From assembly GCF_040144835.1 (NCBI RefSeq), contig NZ_CP151632.1, forward strand, positions 3,100,001 through 3,164,000: a stretch of DNA of 64,000 nucleotides. The letters run 5' to 3'. A program made the translations under genes and the position numbers. The notes below the pieces were generated by a model that was not told where the DNA came from, did not search any database, and saw nothing but the letters and a program-made list of their open reading frames with translations. Position 1 is the stretch's first letter; the number at the start of each line of letters is the position of its first letter. The stretch comes from Microbacterium sp. LWS13-1.2. GTDB taxonomy: Bacteria; Actinomycetota; Actinomycetes; Actinomycetales; Microbacteriaceae. Positions 10,147 to 19,368 of this stretch are shown one piece after another.

Positions 10147-10988
10147 TCAGCACCATCGACGAGTTGCGTGCTCGGCTCGCCGAGGTCCGCGCCGCCGCAC
10201 CCGAGGCCCGCGTCGCACTCATCTCGACCATCGGGGCGCTCCACGACGGCCACATCGACCTCGTGCACCGAGCGCGTGAGGTCGCCGACATCGTCGTCGT
10301 GTCGGTGTTCGTCAATCCGCTGCGCTTCGCCTCGCAGGCGGAGTTCGCCGCGTATCTACGCACCCCCGACGACGACGCCCGACTGCTGGAGTCGCTCGGG
10401 GTCGACGTGGTCTTCGCGCCCGACGCCAAGGAGCTGCTCCCCGACGGCTCGGCGACGACGAAGGTCACCGCCGGCGATCTCGGCCTGCGGTACGAGGGGC
10501 GCTCGCGCCCGTTCTACTTCGACGGCCTGCTCACCGTCGAGGCGAAGCTGTTCCATCTCGTGCAGCCCGACGTCGCCGTGTACGGCGAGCGGGATCGGCA
10601 GCGCGTGTTCCTCGTGCGCCGCATGATCCGCGACCTGTTCTTCGAGGTCGAGGTGGCGACGGTCGAGACCGTGCGCGGTGACGACGGCCTTCCCGTGTCG
10701 ACCCGGGTGGGGATGCTCGAGGACCGTGACCTCGCGGCCGCGGCACTCCTTCCGGCGGCGCTCGACGCCGCCGCCGCGAACGCCGACCGTGGCATCGACG
10801 CGTGCATAGCCGCGGCCCAGTCGGCGCTCATGGGTGAGCCGCGCATCCGCCTGGAGTACTTGAGTGTCGTCGATCCGGCGACGTTCCTTCCGGTCGACGA
10901 AGGCACCAGCGGACCCGCGCTCGCGCTCATCGCCGCGACGGTGGCGGGCCACCGGCTGATCGACAACGCCGAGATCTACCTGGGCTGA
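10143..10988 (+). CDS. panC: Pantoate--beta-alanine ligase, divergent
   Basis: 281 residues, usual PanC length. It has the HIGH-like segment T-I-G-A-L-H-D-G-H (residues 29-37), the S-V-F-V-N-P-L-R-F strand, and K-L-F-H-L-V-Q-P-D-V-A-V-Y-G-E-R-D. Several normally conserved positions differ: the usual G-E-K-D reads G-E-R-D and the usual M-S-S-R-N is V-S-T-R-V (185-189). It should condense pantoate and beta-alanine with ATP in pantothenate synthesis; the changes raise the chance of altered specificity or reduced activity. Start by ATGA overlap with the preceding gene. Confidence 0.85.
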   Translation: MISTIDELRARLAEVRAAAPEARVALISTIGALHDGHIDLVHRAREVADIVVVSVFVNPLRFASQAEFAAYLRTPDDDARLLESLGVDVVFAPDAKELLPDGSATTKVTAGDLGLRYEGRSRPFYFDGLLTVEAKLFHLVQPDVAVYGERDRQRVFLVRRMIRDLFFEVEVATVETVRGDDGLPVSTRVGMLEDRDLAAAALLPAALDAAAANADRGIDACIAAAQSALMGEPRIRLEYLSVVDPATFLPVDEGTSGPALALIAATVAGHRLIDNAEIYLG

Positions 10989-11015
10989 GCGCGGACACCG
11001 GACCGAGGAGACGAC

Positions 11016-11810
11016 ATGCGCATCACACGGATCGGCGGTCCGACGGCTCTCGTCGAATGGGAAGGGTGGCGGATCCTCACCGACCCCACCTTCGACCCGC
11101 CGGGGCGCACCTACTCCTTCGCGCTCGGGACGACCTCGCGCAAGACCACGGGCCCCGCGATCGCGCTCGCCGACATCGGCGACGTCGACCTCGTGCTGGT
11201 GAGTCACCATGATCACGCCGACAACCTCGACGACGCCGGCCGTGCGGGCCTGGGAGTCGGGCGCACGGTGCTCACGACGGTCGCCGGCGCCAAGCGGCTG
11301 TCGGCCACGGGTGCGCACCCCGACGCACGCGGCCTGCGCGCCGGTGACACGGTCACCCTCACCGCCGAGGGCAAGCCCGACCTCGTCGTCACGGCGACCC
11401 CGTGCCGGCACGGCGCCCCGTTCACGCGTCCGATCGTCGGTCCGGTCGTCGGCTTCGCGCTGGCGGGCGTGGGCGCCGCGCACCCGGCGCTGTGGATGAC
11501 GGGCGACACCGTGATGTACCCCGCGCTGCGCCGCGTCGCAGCCGGAATGCACCCCGATGTCGCCCTGGTGCACATCGGTGCGGTGAGGTTCCCGCTCACC
11601 GGACCGCTCGCCTACACGATGGATGCCGACGACGCGATCGAGCTCATCGGACTCGCCGAACCGGGTGCGGCCGTGCCCGTGCACGTCGAGGGCTGGAGCC
11701 ACTTCTCGCAGCAGGAGGACGAGGCGACCCGAGTGCTGGCGGCAGCGCCCGGAGCGGTGCGCGAGCGCGTCCGGTGGGCGCCGCTCGGCGAGCCGATCGA
11801 CTTCCCCTGA
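11016..11810 (+). CDS. MBL-fold metal-dependent hydrolase (UlaG/YtnP-like)
   Basis: 264 residues. The metal-binding motif appears as S-H-H-D-H-A-D-N near residues 66-73, followed by a G-D-T (about 163-165) and a distal V-H-V-E-G-W-S-H-F near the C-terminus. This is the layout of the single-domain beta-lactamase-fold hydrolases related to UlaG. The substrate cannot be read from the sequence. It has a good GAGGAG ribosome site and stands 27 nt after panC in the same direction, so it may be the last gene of that operon. Confidence 0.8.
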   Translation: MRITRIGGPTALVEWEGWRILTDPTFDPPGRTYSFALGTTSRKTTGPAIALADIGDVDLVLVSHHDHADNLDDAGRAGLGVGRTVLTTVAGAKRLSATGAHPDARGLRAGDTVTLTAEGKPDLVVTATPCRHGAPFTRPIVGPVVGFALAGVGAAHPALWMTGDTVMYPALRRVAAGMHPDVALVHIGAVRFPLTGPLAYTMDADDAIELIGLAEPGAAVPVHVEGWSHFSQQEDEATRVLAAAPGAVRERVRWAPLGEPIDFP

Positions 11811-11870
11811 GCGTCCGATCGGGCCCACCGGGCGTGCGGGAAGCCCGGAGGCGCTCTCTGGGCTGAGTTC

Positions 11871-13103
11871 TCATCGCGCGCTCTCCCCCGACTGCGCGCG
11901 CGCCTCGGGCAGCTGACGACGCATGGCGATGCCGGCGCCGAGCGTTGCGACGAGGACCACCGCGGCGAAGACGAGCAGCACGGTCGTCTCGTCCGCGAAC
12001 GTCAGACTCCACCCGACGAGCAGTACGGGTACGACGAGTCCTCCGTAGGCGATGAGGAAGAGGAGTGCGAGCGTCTCACCGCGCCGGCCGGGCGCGGCCA
12101 GCGCTCCCGCGCCGGCGATGGCCGCGCGGAACATGATCCCGGCGCCGGCACCGGCGACGATGCCGCCGACGATGAAGAGGGCGAGCACAGGCGCGACCGC
12201 GCCTGCCGAGATCGAGACGAGCCCGACGATGAAGCACACGATCGCTATGACGAGTTGTGTCCGTTGTGCGACGCGCACGAGCACGAGCTGGGCGGTTGCC
12301 GCAGCGCCGAAGATCGCGAAGACCGTCGCGCCGTCGACGAGGTGGTCCGACACGTGGAAGGTCTCGTGCAGGAAGGTCGGCGTGAGCGAGGTGAACAGAG
12401 CGAAGAGAGCGAACGAGGCGGCCGCGCCGATGCCTGCCGCTGCGAATGTCGAGCGGGATCCGGACGGGAAGGCGAGCCGTTGCGGGCGGTACGCCGGACG
12501 AGCCGCGGAGGTGTCGATCGTCTCCGGCACGGCGCGGAGCACCGCCGCCGTGGCGAGGAAGAGCACGAGGAACACGATGTGCGGGAGCTCGAGAGGGTCG
12601 GGGAGGAACTCGGCGAAGAGCCCGCCGATGAGCGGGCCGAGGGCGAGTCCGCCGAGATTGGCCGCTCCTGCGACGGAGGCGGCGATGATCGCGGCTTCTG
12701 CGGGTCGTGCTCGCGCGCGCATTTCGGCGAGGTGGGCTGTCGCCGCGGCGGTGAGCGTTCCGACACTCACGCCGTCGATGAAGCGGGCGGTGATGAGACC
12801 GGGCACGGAGCTCCACAGGATGAACACGACGGATGCACCGGCCGAGATCAGAACTGCGACGATGGCCATTCGCCGCCTTCCCGCCCAGTCGCTGATGTGG
12901 CCGATTAAGAAGAGACTGAACACGACGCCGACGGCGAACGCCGAGAAGATGAGCGTCACCACCGGGACGGGGAAGTCGTCCGCCGCCTGGTAGAGCGGGT
13001 ACAGCGGCGTCGGGACCGTCGCATACGCGGTCACGGTCGTGAAGGCGGCCGCCACGGCCCAGAACCCGCTGCGATCCGACATCGTGGAGTGAGCTCGCGA
13101 CAT
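11871..13103 (-). CDS. MFS transporter
   Basis: 410 residues with about 12 hydrophobic segments. The loop 2-3 signature of the major facilitator superfamily is visible as G-H-I-S-D-W-A-G-R-R-R near residue 72. Probably a drug or metabolite exporter. The start at 13103 (MSRAHSTMSDR) is the first Met that keeps the membrane core; a second Met at 13082 is possible. The much longer upstream open frame runs through lysS in antisense and is not real. It converges on the MBL gene and diverges from lysS. Confidence 0.85.
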   Translation of the reverse strand: MSRAHSTMSDRSGFWAVAAAFTTVTAYATVPTPLYPLYQAADDFPVPVVTLIFSAFAVGVVFSLFLIGHISDWAGRRRMAIVAVLISAGASVVFILWSSVPGLITARFIDGVSVGTLTAAATAHLAEMRARARPAEAAIIAASVAGAANLGGLALGPLIGGLFAEFLPDPLELPHIVFLVLFLATAAVLRAVPETIDTSAARPAYRPQRLAFPSGSRSTFAAAGIGAAASFALFALFTSLTPTFLHETFHVSDHLVDGATVFAIFGAAATAQLVLVRVAQRTQLVIAIVCFIVGLVSISAGAVAPVLALFIVGGIVAGAGAGIMFRAAIAGAGALAAPGRRGETLALLFLIAYGGLVVPVLLVGWSLTFADETTVLLVFAAVVLVATLGAGIAMRRQLPEARAQSGESAR

Positions 13104-13319
13104 GGTCTCGATCCGTTCGGCCGAGGGAGCGCCCTGAGAAGCGCCCCCGACCCTACTCGTCGGGAGCCACCCGGCCAAGAGTCGTGCCCAGTCCGGTCGG
13201 GGGAGCGTCCTGCGGTGCGGGATCGCCCGGCGACCGACGCTCAGAAAGGTGCGAAGCGCTCGCGGATAGACTTGGGGGTCCGCGTTCCGCGGCGAACACC
13301 CCATTGAGGAGCCCATCCC

Positions 13320-14843
13320 GTGACCGACACGACCTCGCCTGCCGAGACCGCCGAGCCGACCGAAGAAGAAGTCTTCGAGCAGAAGGCCGTGCGGCTGGCC
13401 AAGCGCGAGCGTCTGATCGCGGAGCGGACGGATGCCGCGGGCGGTGCGTACCCGGTCGGCGTGCCGATCACCGACACGATCCCGGCGCTGCGTGAGCGTT
13501 ACGGCGACCTCGAGGCCGGTGCCGAGACCGGTGTGACCGCCTCGATCGCGGGTCGCGTCGTCTTCAGCCGCAACACCGGAAAGCTCTGCTTCGCGAGCCT
13601 GCAGGCCGGCGACGGCAGCCGCATCCAGGCGATGGTGTCGCTCGCGGCCGTCGGCGAGGAGTCGCTGCAGGCCTGGAAGGAGCTCGTCGACCTCGGCGAC
13701 CACGTCTTCGTGTCGGGCGAGGTCATCTCGAGCCGTCGCGGCGAGCTGTCGATCATGGTGACGGACTGGCGCATCGCCTCGAAGGCCGTGCTGCCGCTCC
13801 CGAACGTGTACGGCGAGCTCAGCGAGGAGAGCCGCGTCCGCAGCCGCTTCCTCGACCTCATCGTGCGCGACCGCGCGCGCGAGACGGTCGTCGCCCGCGC
13901 GAAGGTGAACGCGAGCCTGCGGTCGACGTTCGCGTCGCGCGACTTCATCGAGGTCGAGACGCCGATGCTGCAGGTGCAGCACGGCGGCGCGTCCGCTCGT
14001 CCCTTCATCACGCACGCGAACGCCTTCGACGCCGACCTCTACCTGCGCATCGCGCCCGAGCTCTTCCTCAAGCGCGCGGTGGTCGGCGGCATCGACCGCG
14101 TGTTCGAGATCAACCGCAACTTCCGCAACGAGGGCGCCGACTCCACCCACAGCCCCGAGTTCGCCATGCTCGAGGCCTACCAGTCGTACAGCGACTACAA
14201 CGGCATCGCCGACCTCACGCAGGAGCTCATCCAGAACGCCGCGATCGCGGTCGCCGGGTCGACCACCGTCACCTGGGCTGACGGCACGGAGTACGAGCTC
14301 GGCGGCCAGTGGGACCGCCTCTCGATGTACGGATCGCTGTCGGACGCGGCCGGTCGCACCATCACGCCCGAGACGCCGTTCGACGAGCTCGTGGCGCTCG
14401 CCGAGGCCGAGGGTGTCGACCTGCCGCCGCACGCGATCCACGGCAAGCTCGTCGAGGAGCTGTGGGAGCACTTCGTCAAGCCCGGCCTGACCCGCCCCAC
14501 GTTCGTGATGGACTTCCCGCTCGACACCAGCCCGCTCGTGCGCGAGCACCGCTCGATCGCCGGCGTCGTGGAGAAGTGGGACCTCTACGTGCGCGGCTTC
14601 GAGCTCGCGACGGGATACTCCGAGCTCGTCGATCCGGTGATCCAGCGTGAGCGTTTCGTCGAGCAGGCCAAGCTCGCGGCGCGCGGCGACCTGGAGGCCA
14701 TGCGCATCGACGAGGAGTTCCTGCGGGCGCTCGAGCACGGCATGCCGCCGACCGGGGGCATGGGGATGGGCATCGACCGTCTGCTCATGGCGGTCACCGG
14801 TCTCGGCATCCGCGAGACGATCCTCTTCCCGCTCGTCAAGTAG
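13320..14843 (+). CDS. lysS: Lysine--tRNA ligase (class II)
   Basis: 507 residues. An N-terminal OB-fold anticodon-binding domain is followed by the class II core: motif 1 (D-F-I-E-V-E-T-P-M-L), motif 2 (F-R-N-E-G-A-D-S-T-H-S-P-E-F) and motif 3 (G-M-G-M-G-I-D-R-L-L-M). It charges tRNA-Lys. The GTG at 13320 is preceded by a short purine run (GAGGAG at 13306-13311) and by a TAGACT at 13267-13272 that could give an mRNA with a leader of about 40 nt. Placement downstream of panC is common in related genomes; here two genes intervene. Confidence 0.96.
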   Translation: MTDTTSPAETAEPTEEEVFEQKAVRLAKRERLIAERTDAAGGAYPVGVPITDTIPALRERYGDLEAGAETGVTASIAGRVVFSRNTGKLCFASLQAGDGSRIQAMVSLAAVGEESLQAWKELVDLGDHVFVSGEVISSRRGELSIMVTDWRIASKAVLPLPNVYGELSEESRVRSRFLDLIVRDRARETVVARAKVNASLRSTFASRDFIEVETPMLQVQHGGASARPFITHANAFDADLYLRIAPELFLKRAVVGGIDRVFEINRNFRNEGADSTHSPEFAMLEAYQSYSDYNGIADLTQELIQNAAIAVAGSTTVTWADGTEYELGGQWDRLSMYGSLSDAAGRTITPETPFDELVALAEAEGVDLPPHAIHGKLVEELWEHFVKPGLTRPTFVMDFPLDTSPLVREHRSIAGVVEKWDLYVRGFELATGYSELVDPVIQRERFVEQAKLAARGDLEAMRIDEEFLRALEHGMPPTGGMGMGIDRLLMAVTGLGIRETILFPLVK

Positions 14844-14869
14844 CGCGCCCGCGCGCACCTCCCGGGGCG

Positions 14870-16228
14870 TCACCGCGCGCCCGCGCGCCGGAACGCCCAG
14901 TCGGGCAGGTGGCCGGCGTGCACGAACGACAGCACGATCTGCGACAGTCCGTGCTCGGCCTCGATCTCGCACGCCCGCTCGGCGTACGCGGCGGCGTGCG
15001 TCGAGCGTCCGAGCGCCCAGGACAGCCACGCGCACATGGCGAGCGCGCCCGGCCGCGCCTCACGCGGCGCGACGGCAGCTGCCCTGCGCGACAGCGCGAG
15101 CGCCGTCTCGAGCCGGGACAGCTCCGGCGGATCGCCCTCGCCCCACATGCGCATCGCGAGATGCGCCGGGTACTCCTCGCCGGATTCCCAGCGCAGCTGT
15201 GCGTCGAACGCCTCATCGCCCTGCGCGAGGTTGCCGCTCCACTGCACCAGCGCGACATCCCGCAGCGACGGCCGGGCGAGGCACCACACGAGGGCGGCGG
15301 TGTCGTATACGGCCGCGCCGTCGAGCGGGCGTGAGAGGGCGTCCTCGAAGTACCCCGGGAGATCGTCGAGCCGGCAGACGGCCGCGAGCGCCTGCGGGTC
15401 GACCCGCGAGGGGGCACCGCCGACGGATGCCGATTCCTCGACGATGCCGGTCACCGGTGCGGGAACGGGCCCGAGGTCGCCGGTGCCGACCGCGGCTCGC
15501 GTCGGTGCGGGCCCGGAGCGCTCCGGGACGCCGGAGCGCTCCGGCATCCCGGAGCCCGGCGCCGTCCGCCGTGCGACCCGTTCGGGCGGCTCCCCGTCTG
15601 CGGCCAGGCCGCCGCCCGCATCCGGACCTCCGCCCCCATCCGGGCCGCCGCCCGCATCCGGACCGCACAGCACAGCCACCGCGTCGCCGAAAGCGACCAT
15701 CGCCTTCGCCACGCTTGCGCGCTCCTCGGCCGAGCACTCGGGCAGTTCGGCCCCTGTCCCCTGGTCGCCGGCGGGTGCGGGCACGCCGCTCGGTCCGTTC
15801 CAGGCCAGGTCGCCGAGGGGCCTGCCCTCCGCCGGGCAGTCGTGGTCGAGATACGAGCCCCACGCGTCGACGGCGACGCACAGCAGGTCGGTGACCCGCA
15901 GACCGCAGGCGTCGGCTCTGCGCTCGAGCGCGGCGAAGAGTTCGCGGTGCGGCATCCGTCCGCTCTCGTGGAACCGCACGTCGGTGTACGCGATCGCGGC
16001 GACGGCATCTGCCTCTGGCAGTCGGCACGCCATGCCGGTCACCGTCGCGGCGACGCTGTCGACCGACTCGGCGTCGCCGTCGGGCAGGTCGAACCGCATG
16101 GCGCCGAGGCTCCGCGGACCGTGGAACGGGATGACCACGAGGCTCCGGGTCGGGTGGTAGCCCAGCATGCGCGGGACGAAGGATAGGAACTGCGCGGCAT
16201 CCGCGGCTTTCACGACGGTGGGGGTCAT
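14870..16228 (-). CDS. DUF4192 domain-containing protein
   Basis: 452 residues. The N-terminal part (A-A-D-A-A-Q-F-L-S-F-V-P-R-M-L-G-Y-H-P) and the C-terminal helical W-x-S-W-A-L-G-R region are recognisable as the DUF4192 family, which is actinobacterial and of unknown function. The middle (about residues 190-300) is a low-complexity insert with repeated P-D-A-G-G-G and P-E-R-S-G units. The start at 16228 (MTPTVVKAAD) is where the conserved domain begins; the longer upstream frame has no family similarity. It converges with lysS (26 nt apart) and diverges from the small membrane protein. Confidence 0.8.
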   Translation of the reverse strand: MTPTVVKAADAAQFLSFVPRMLGYHPTRSLVVIPFHGPRSLGAMRFDLPDGDAESVDSVAATVTGMACRLPEADAVAAIAYTDVRFHESGRMPHRELFAALERRADACGLRVTDLLCVAVDAWGSYLDHDCPAEGRPLGDLAWNGPSGVPAPAGDQGTGAELPECSAEERASVAKAMVAFGDAVAVLCGPDAGGGPDGGGGPDAGGGLAADGEPPERVARRTAPGSGMPERSGVPERSGPAPTRAAVGTGDLGPVPAPVTGIVEESASVGGAPSRVDPQALAAVCRLDDLPGYFEDALSRPLDGAAVYDTAALVWCLARPSLRDVALVQWSGNLAQGDEAFDAQLRWESGEEYPAHLAMRMWGEGDPPELSRLETALALSRRAAAVAPREARPGALAMCAWLSWALGRSTHAAAYAERACEIEAEHGLSQIVLSFVHAGHLPDWAFRRAGAR

Positions 16229-16407
16229 GAGTGACGAGCCTGACGAATGAGGGTCGTGCGCGGGAGGCGGATGCGGCCGAGCTGTCGAAGCCCGCGAGTA
16301 CGTCTCACTCGGGGCCTTCTGTGGAGGAAGGGAGCCGCCTGTGTGGAGAAAGTGCGGTCGTCCGCCTGCGTGCAACTCCCGGGGAGGAAGGGGATACCCG
16401 CACCGCG

Positions 16408-16413
16408 TATCCT
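16408..16413 (+). promoter_or_regulatory. Putative -10 element, small membrane protein
   Basis: TATCCT, 6 nt before the ATG at 16420. A GGAGG also lies in the gap, so this one could be read either as leaderless or as an ordinary ribosome site. Confidence 0.4.
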
Positions 16414-16419
16414 GGAGGC

Positions 16420-16614
16420 ATGGATTACTGGGTCGCGGCGCTCTGGACGCTCTTGCCGACCGTCCTCGTTTCGCTGATCTTCTTCTTCGTGCTCCGCAGC
16501 ATCATCCGCGCCGACCGCACCGAACGGCGCGTGTACGCGAAGGTCGAGGCCGAGGAGCGCGCCAAGCGCGGACTCCCGCCGGTCGCCTCCGGCTCCACCT
16601 CCGCAGACGGCTGA
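16420..16614 (+). CDS. Small single-pass membrane protein
   Basis: 64 residues: a hydrophobic segment (about 5-27), then a basic/acidic amphipathic helix (R-A-D-R-T-E-R-R-V-Y-A-K-V-E-A-E-E-R). This composition is common in short conserved actinobacterial membrane proteins of unknown function. Start chosen at the ATG after GGAGG; the longer frame upstream is not hydrophobic. Confidence 0.7.
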   Translation: MDYWVAALWTLLPTVLVSLIFFFVLRSIIRADRTERRVYAKVEAEERAKRGLPPVASGSTSADG

Positions 16615-16797
16615 CGCGTACTCCGCCGCGCGCCGCACCGCGGCGCGCAACGACGCTGCATGCCGCCGCACCCGGGCGCCCGACAGTCCCGCGTGCGAGG
16701 CGGCGTCCGTCACCCCCGATAGTGTGAGCACACTGTCCGATCCGCCGGTCCGTTCGATCAATTCGGTCCGCCGACCCTCGCCGAGAGGCCCCGCTCG

Positions 16798-18264
16798 ATG
16801 ATCACCATCACGTTCGATGCGACGTGGTGGGTGGTGCTCGTCTTCATCGTCGACATCGTGATCCGTGTCACGGCGATCATCATCGTCCCGCGCAACCGGC
16901 GCCCGACGGCAGCGATGGCGTGGCTGCTCGCGATCTACTTCATCCCGATCGTGGGCGTGTTCCTCTTCCTGCTGATCGGCAACCCACGACTGCCGCGCAA
17001 GCGGCGGCGCAAGCAGGAGCGCATCAACGACTACATCCACGACACCAGCGCGTCGCTCGACTTCGGCACGCTGCGCCCGCACGCCCCGTCCTGGTTCACG
17101 TCGCTGGTCACGCTGAACCGCAACCTCGGCGCCATGCCCCTCGCCGGCGACAACGCGGCGCACCTGATCCCCGTCTACCAGGAGAGCCTGGATGCGATGG
17201 CTGACGCGATCCGTCAGGCGGAGCGCTTCGTCCACGTCGAGTTCTACATCCTCCAGGCGGATGCCGCGACCGACAACTTCTTCCGGGCCATGGAAGAGGT
17301 GGCCGAACGCGGTGTGACGGTGCGCGTGCTGCTCGACCACTGGGCGAACCGCGGCAAGCCGCACTACCGGCGGACGCTGAAGCGGCTCAGCGCGATGGGC
17401 GCACAGTGGCATCTGATGCTGCCCGTGCAGCCGCTGCGCGGCAAGTACCAGCGTCCTGATCTGCGCAACCACCGCAAGCTGCTCGTGGTCGACGGGCGCG
17501 TCGCCTTCACCGGATCGCAGAACGTGACCGACTCCACGTACAACCTGCGCAAGAACATCCGCCGCGGCCTGCACTGGGTCGACCTCATGGCGCGCATCGA
17601 GGGTCCGGTCGTGGCATCGGTCAACGCCGTCTTCCTCAGCGACTGGTACAGCGAGACCGACGAGGTCCTCACCGAGCAGATCGACCTCTTCGACGTGACG
17701 AGCGGGCCAGGAGACCTCGACTGCCAGATAGTGCCATCAGGTCCGGGCTTCGAATTCCAGAACAACCTCAAGCTCTTCGCCGGCCTGCTCTACGCCGCGC
17801 AGCGGAAGATCATCGTGGTCAGCCCGTACTTCGTGCCCGACGAGGCGTTGCTGCTCGCGATCACGACGGCGTGCCAGCGCGGCATCCATGTCGAGCTGTT
17901 CGTGTCGGAGGAGGGCGACCAGGCGATCGTCTACCACGCACAGCGCAGCTACTACGAGGCGCTGCTGCGGGCGGGCGTCAAGATCTGGATGTACGAGAAA
18001 CCCTATATTCTGCACACGAAGAGCCTCACCATCGACGACGAGGTGGCGATCATCGGGTCGAGCAACATGGACATGCGCTCCTTCGGTCTCAACATGGAGA
18101 TCTCGCTGTTCGTGCGCGGCGAGGAATTCGTGCGCGAGATGCGGACTGTGGAGGACATGTATCGCTCGCTCAGCCGCGAGCTGACTCTCGAGGAGTGGGA
18201 GAAGCAGCCGCTCCGATCGACCGTGCTCGACAATCTGGCGCGGCTCACCTCCGCGCTGCAGTGA
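16798..18264 (+). CDS. cls: Cardiolipin synthase (phospholipase D superfamily)
   Basis: 488 residues. Two N-terminal membrane segments (about 8-30 and 38-61; PLDN-type region) precede two PLD domains, each with an HxKx4D motif: H225 in N-H-R-K-L-L-V-V-D-G and H406 in L-H-T-K-S-L-T-I-D-D, both followed by G-S-x-N. It condenses phosphatidylglycerol to cardiolipin at the membrane. A TAGTGT at 16720-16725 could serve as -10 with a leader of about 65 nt. No neighbour suggests another role. Confidence 0.93.
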   Translation: MITITFDATWWVVLVFIVDIVIRVTAIIIVPRNRRPTAAMAWLLAIYFIPIVGVFLFLLIGNPRLPRKRRRKQERINDYIHDTSASLDFGTLRPHAPSWFTSLVTLNRNLGAMPLAGDNAAHLIPVYQESLDAMADAIRQAERFVHVEFYILQADAATDNFFRAMEEVAERGVTVRVLLDHWANRGKPHYRRTLKRLSAMGAQWHLMLPVQPLRGKYQRPDLRNHRKLLVVDGRVAFTGSQNVTDSTYNLRKNIRRGLHWVDLMARIEGPVVASVNAVFLSDWYSETDEVLTEQIDLFDVTSGPGDLDCQIVPSGPGFEFQNNLKLFAGLLYAAQRKIIVVSPYFVPDEALLLAITTACQRGIHVELFVSEEGDQAIVYHAQRSYYEALLRAGVKIWMYEKPYILHTKSLTIDDEVAIIGSSNMDMRSFGLNMEISLFVRGEEFVREMRTVEDMYRSLSRELTLEEWEKQPLRSTVLDNLARLTSALQ

Positions 18265-18390
18265 GGCATTCTCCCGGCGGATCGTGATCGGCGCGTGACC
18301 ACGGTTGCTGAGATTCCGGCGCCGCTTGCGACACCATAGGGGTGACGGATGCCGCGGGGATGAGCATCCGCGAACGTCAGGAGGCCTCGC

Positions 18391-19125
18391 ATGCCCGTCC
18401 GCTCCCGTTCACTCATCGTCGCTGCCGGCATTGCGCTCCTCGCCGCCGGCCTGTTGACCGCGTGCGCCACGCCCGCCGGTTCCGGCGGAACTCCGGCGCC
18501 CTCCCGGCCGTCCGGCTCCTCGGGCCAGACCACCGAGATCGAGGTCGATGCCGCCTGGCTCGACGGCGGTCGCATGATCGGCCTGGTCACCGAGGGCTCG
18601 TCGACGTGCGTTCCGAACGCGGGTGAAACCACGTACGAGAACGGCGTGCTCACGGTCGAGCTGGTCGAGCCGTCGGGCGACACCGCCTGCACGAGGGACC
18701 TGGTCCCGCGCGTGACGGTCGTCGGCCTGCCGGAGGGCATCGACCCGACGCAGGAGCTCGAGATCCGCGTGACCGGCGAGAGCATCAACGGCGACACCGA
18801 TCTCGACGGCGTCCCTGGACTCACCCCGGGTGCTGAGACGGACTACCTGCCGAGCGCCGGCTTCACGGGCGAGGACGGCGAGTTCGTCGTCCTGACCTGG
18901 GGCTCGTCGACGTGTGTTCCCACCGTCGAGAGCGCCACCGCCGCCGGCAACGAGGCGACGGTCACCTTCGCGACACCGCCCGCGAATCAGGTCTGCACCA
19001 TGGACATGGCTCCACGCGGCGCCCTCGTCCAGGTCGACGGTCTCGACGACGACTCCGAAGCCTTCGCGATCCTGACCGGCGCCGAGTTCGACAACGTCCG
19101 CATCCCCATCATCGGCAGCGACTGA
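18391..19125 (+). CDS. Lipoprotein with internally duplicated domain
   Basis: 244 residues with a signal peptide and lipobox L22-T23-A24-C25, so an anchored extracytoplasmic protein. The mature part contains two similar blocks: one from about residue 70 (S-S-T-C-V-P ... A-C-T-R-D-L-V-P-R) and one from about 172 (S-S-T-C-V-P ... V-C-T-M-D-M-A-P-R). Each block has a pair of cysteines that could form a disulfide. I do not recognise the domain. A Shine-Dalgarno (CAGGAGG) precedes the ATG. Confidence 0.75.
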   Translation: MPVRSRSLIVAAGIALLAAGLLTACATPAGSGGTPAPSRPSGSSGQTTEIEVDAAWLDGGRMIGLVTEGSSTCVPNAGETTYENGVLTVELVEPSGDTACTRDLVPRVTVVGLPEGIDPTQELEIRVTGESINGDTDLDGVPGLTPGAETDYLPSAGFTGEDGEFVVLTWGSSTCVPTVESATAAGNEATVTFATPPANQVCTMDMAPRGALVQVDGLDDDSEAFAILTGAEFDNVRIPIIGSD

Positions 19126-19137
19126 CGTCCCGAGAGG

Positions 19138-19368
19138 TCAGTCGGCGCGGACGAGGAGGTCGCCGATCTCGCAGTCGAGGGCCCGGCAGATCGCCGACAG
19201 CGTCGAGTAGCGGATGGCGCGCGCGCGGTCGTTCTTCAGGATTGAGAGGTTCACGACCGAGACGCCGACGAGCTCCGACAGGCGCGTGAGCGTCATGCCG
19301 CGCTCGGCCAGGAGCTCGTCGAGCCGGCAGTGCACGCCCGACGGGCCCTCGTCCTCGGCGGGAGTCAT
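19138..19368 (-). CDS. XRE-family small HTH regulator (YozG-like)
   Basis: 76 residues that consist almost entirely of a Cro/CI helix-turn-helix (L-D-E-L-L-A-E-R-G-M-T-L-T-R-L-S-E-L-V-G-V-S). The C-terminal A-L-D-C-E-I-G-D-L-L is typical of the short XRE proteins coupled to DUF2975 membrane proteins. It is last in a three-gene minus-strand operon, with its ATG overlapping the previous stop. It probably autoregulates through the palindrome at 20627-20646. Confidence 0.85.
   Translation of the reverse strand: MTPAEDEGPSGVHCRLDELLAERGMTLTRLSELVGVSVVNLSILKNDRARAIRYSTLSAICRALDCEIGDLLVRAD

Noticed and set aside
13104..15035. N-terminal 640-codon extension of the MFS gene
   Set aside because: It is antisense to lysS and the intergenic region; the MFS family begins at about 13103.
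15590..15670. Coding minisatellite in the DUF4192 gene as an independent element
   Set aside because: The Gly/Pro/Asp-rich insert is low-complexity linker sequence with irregular units; it is described with the gene.
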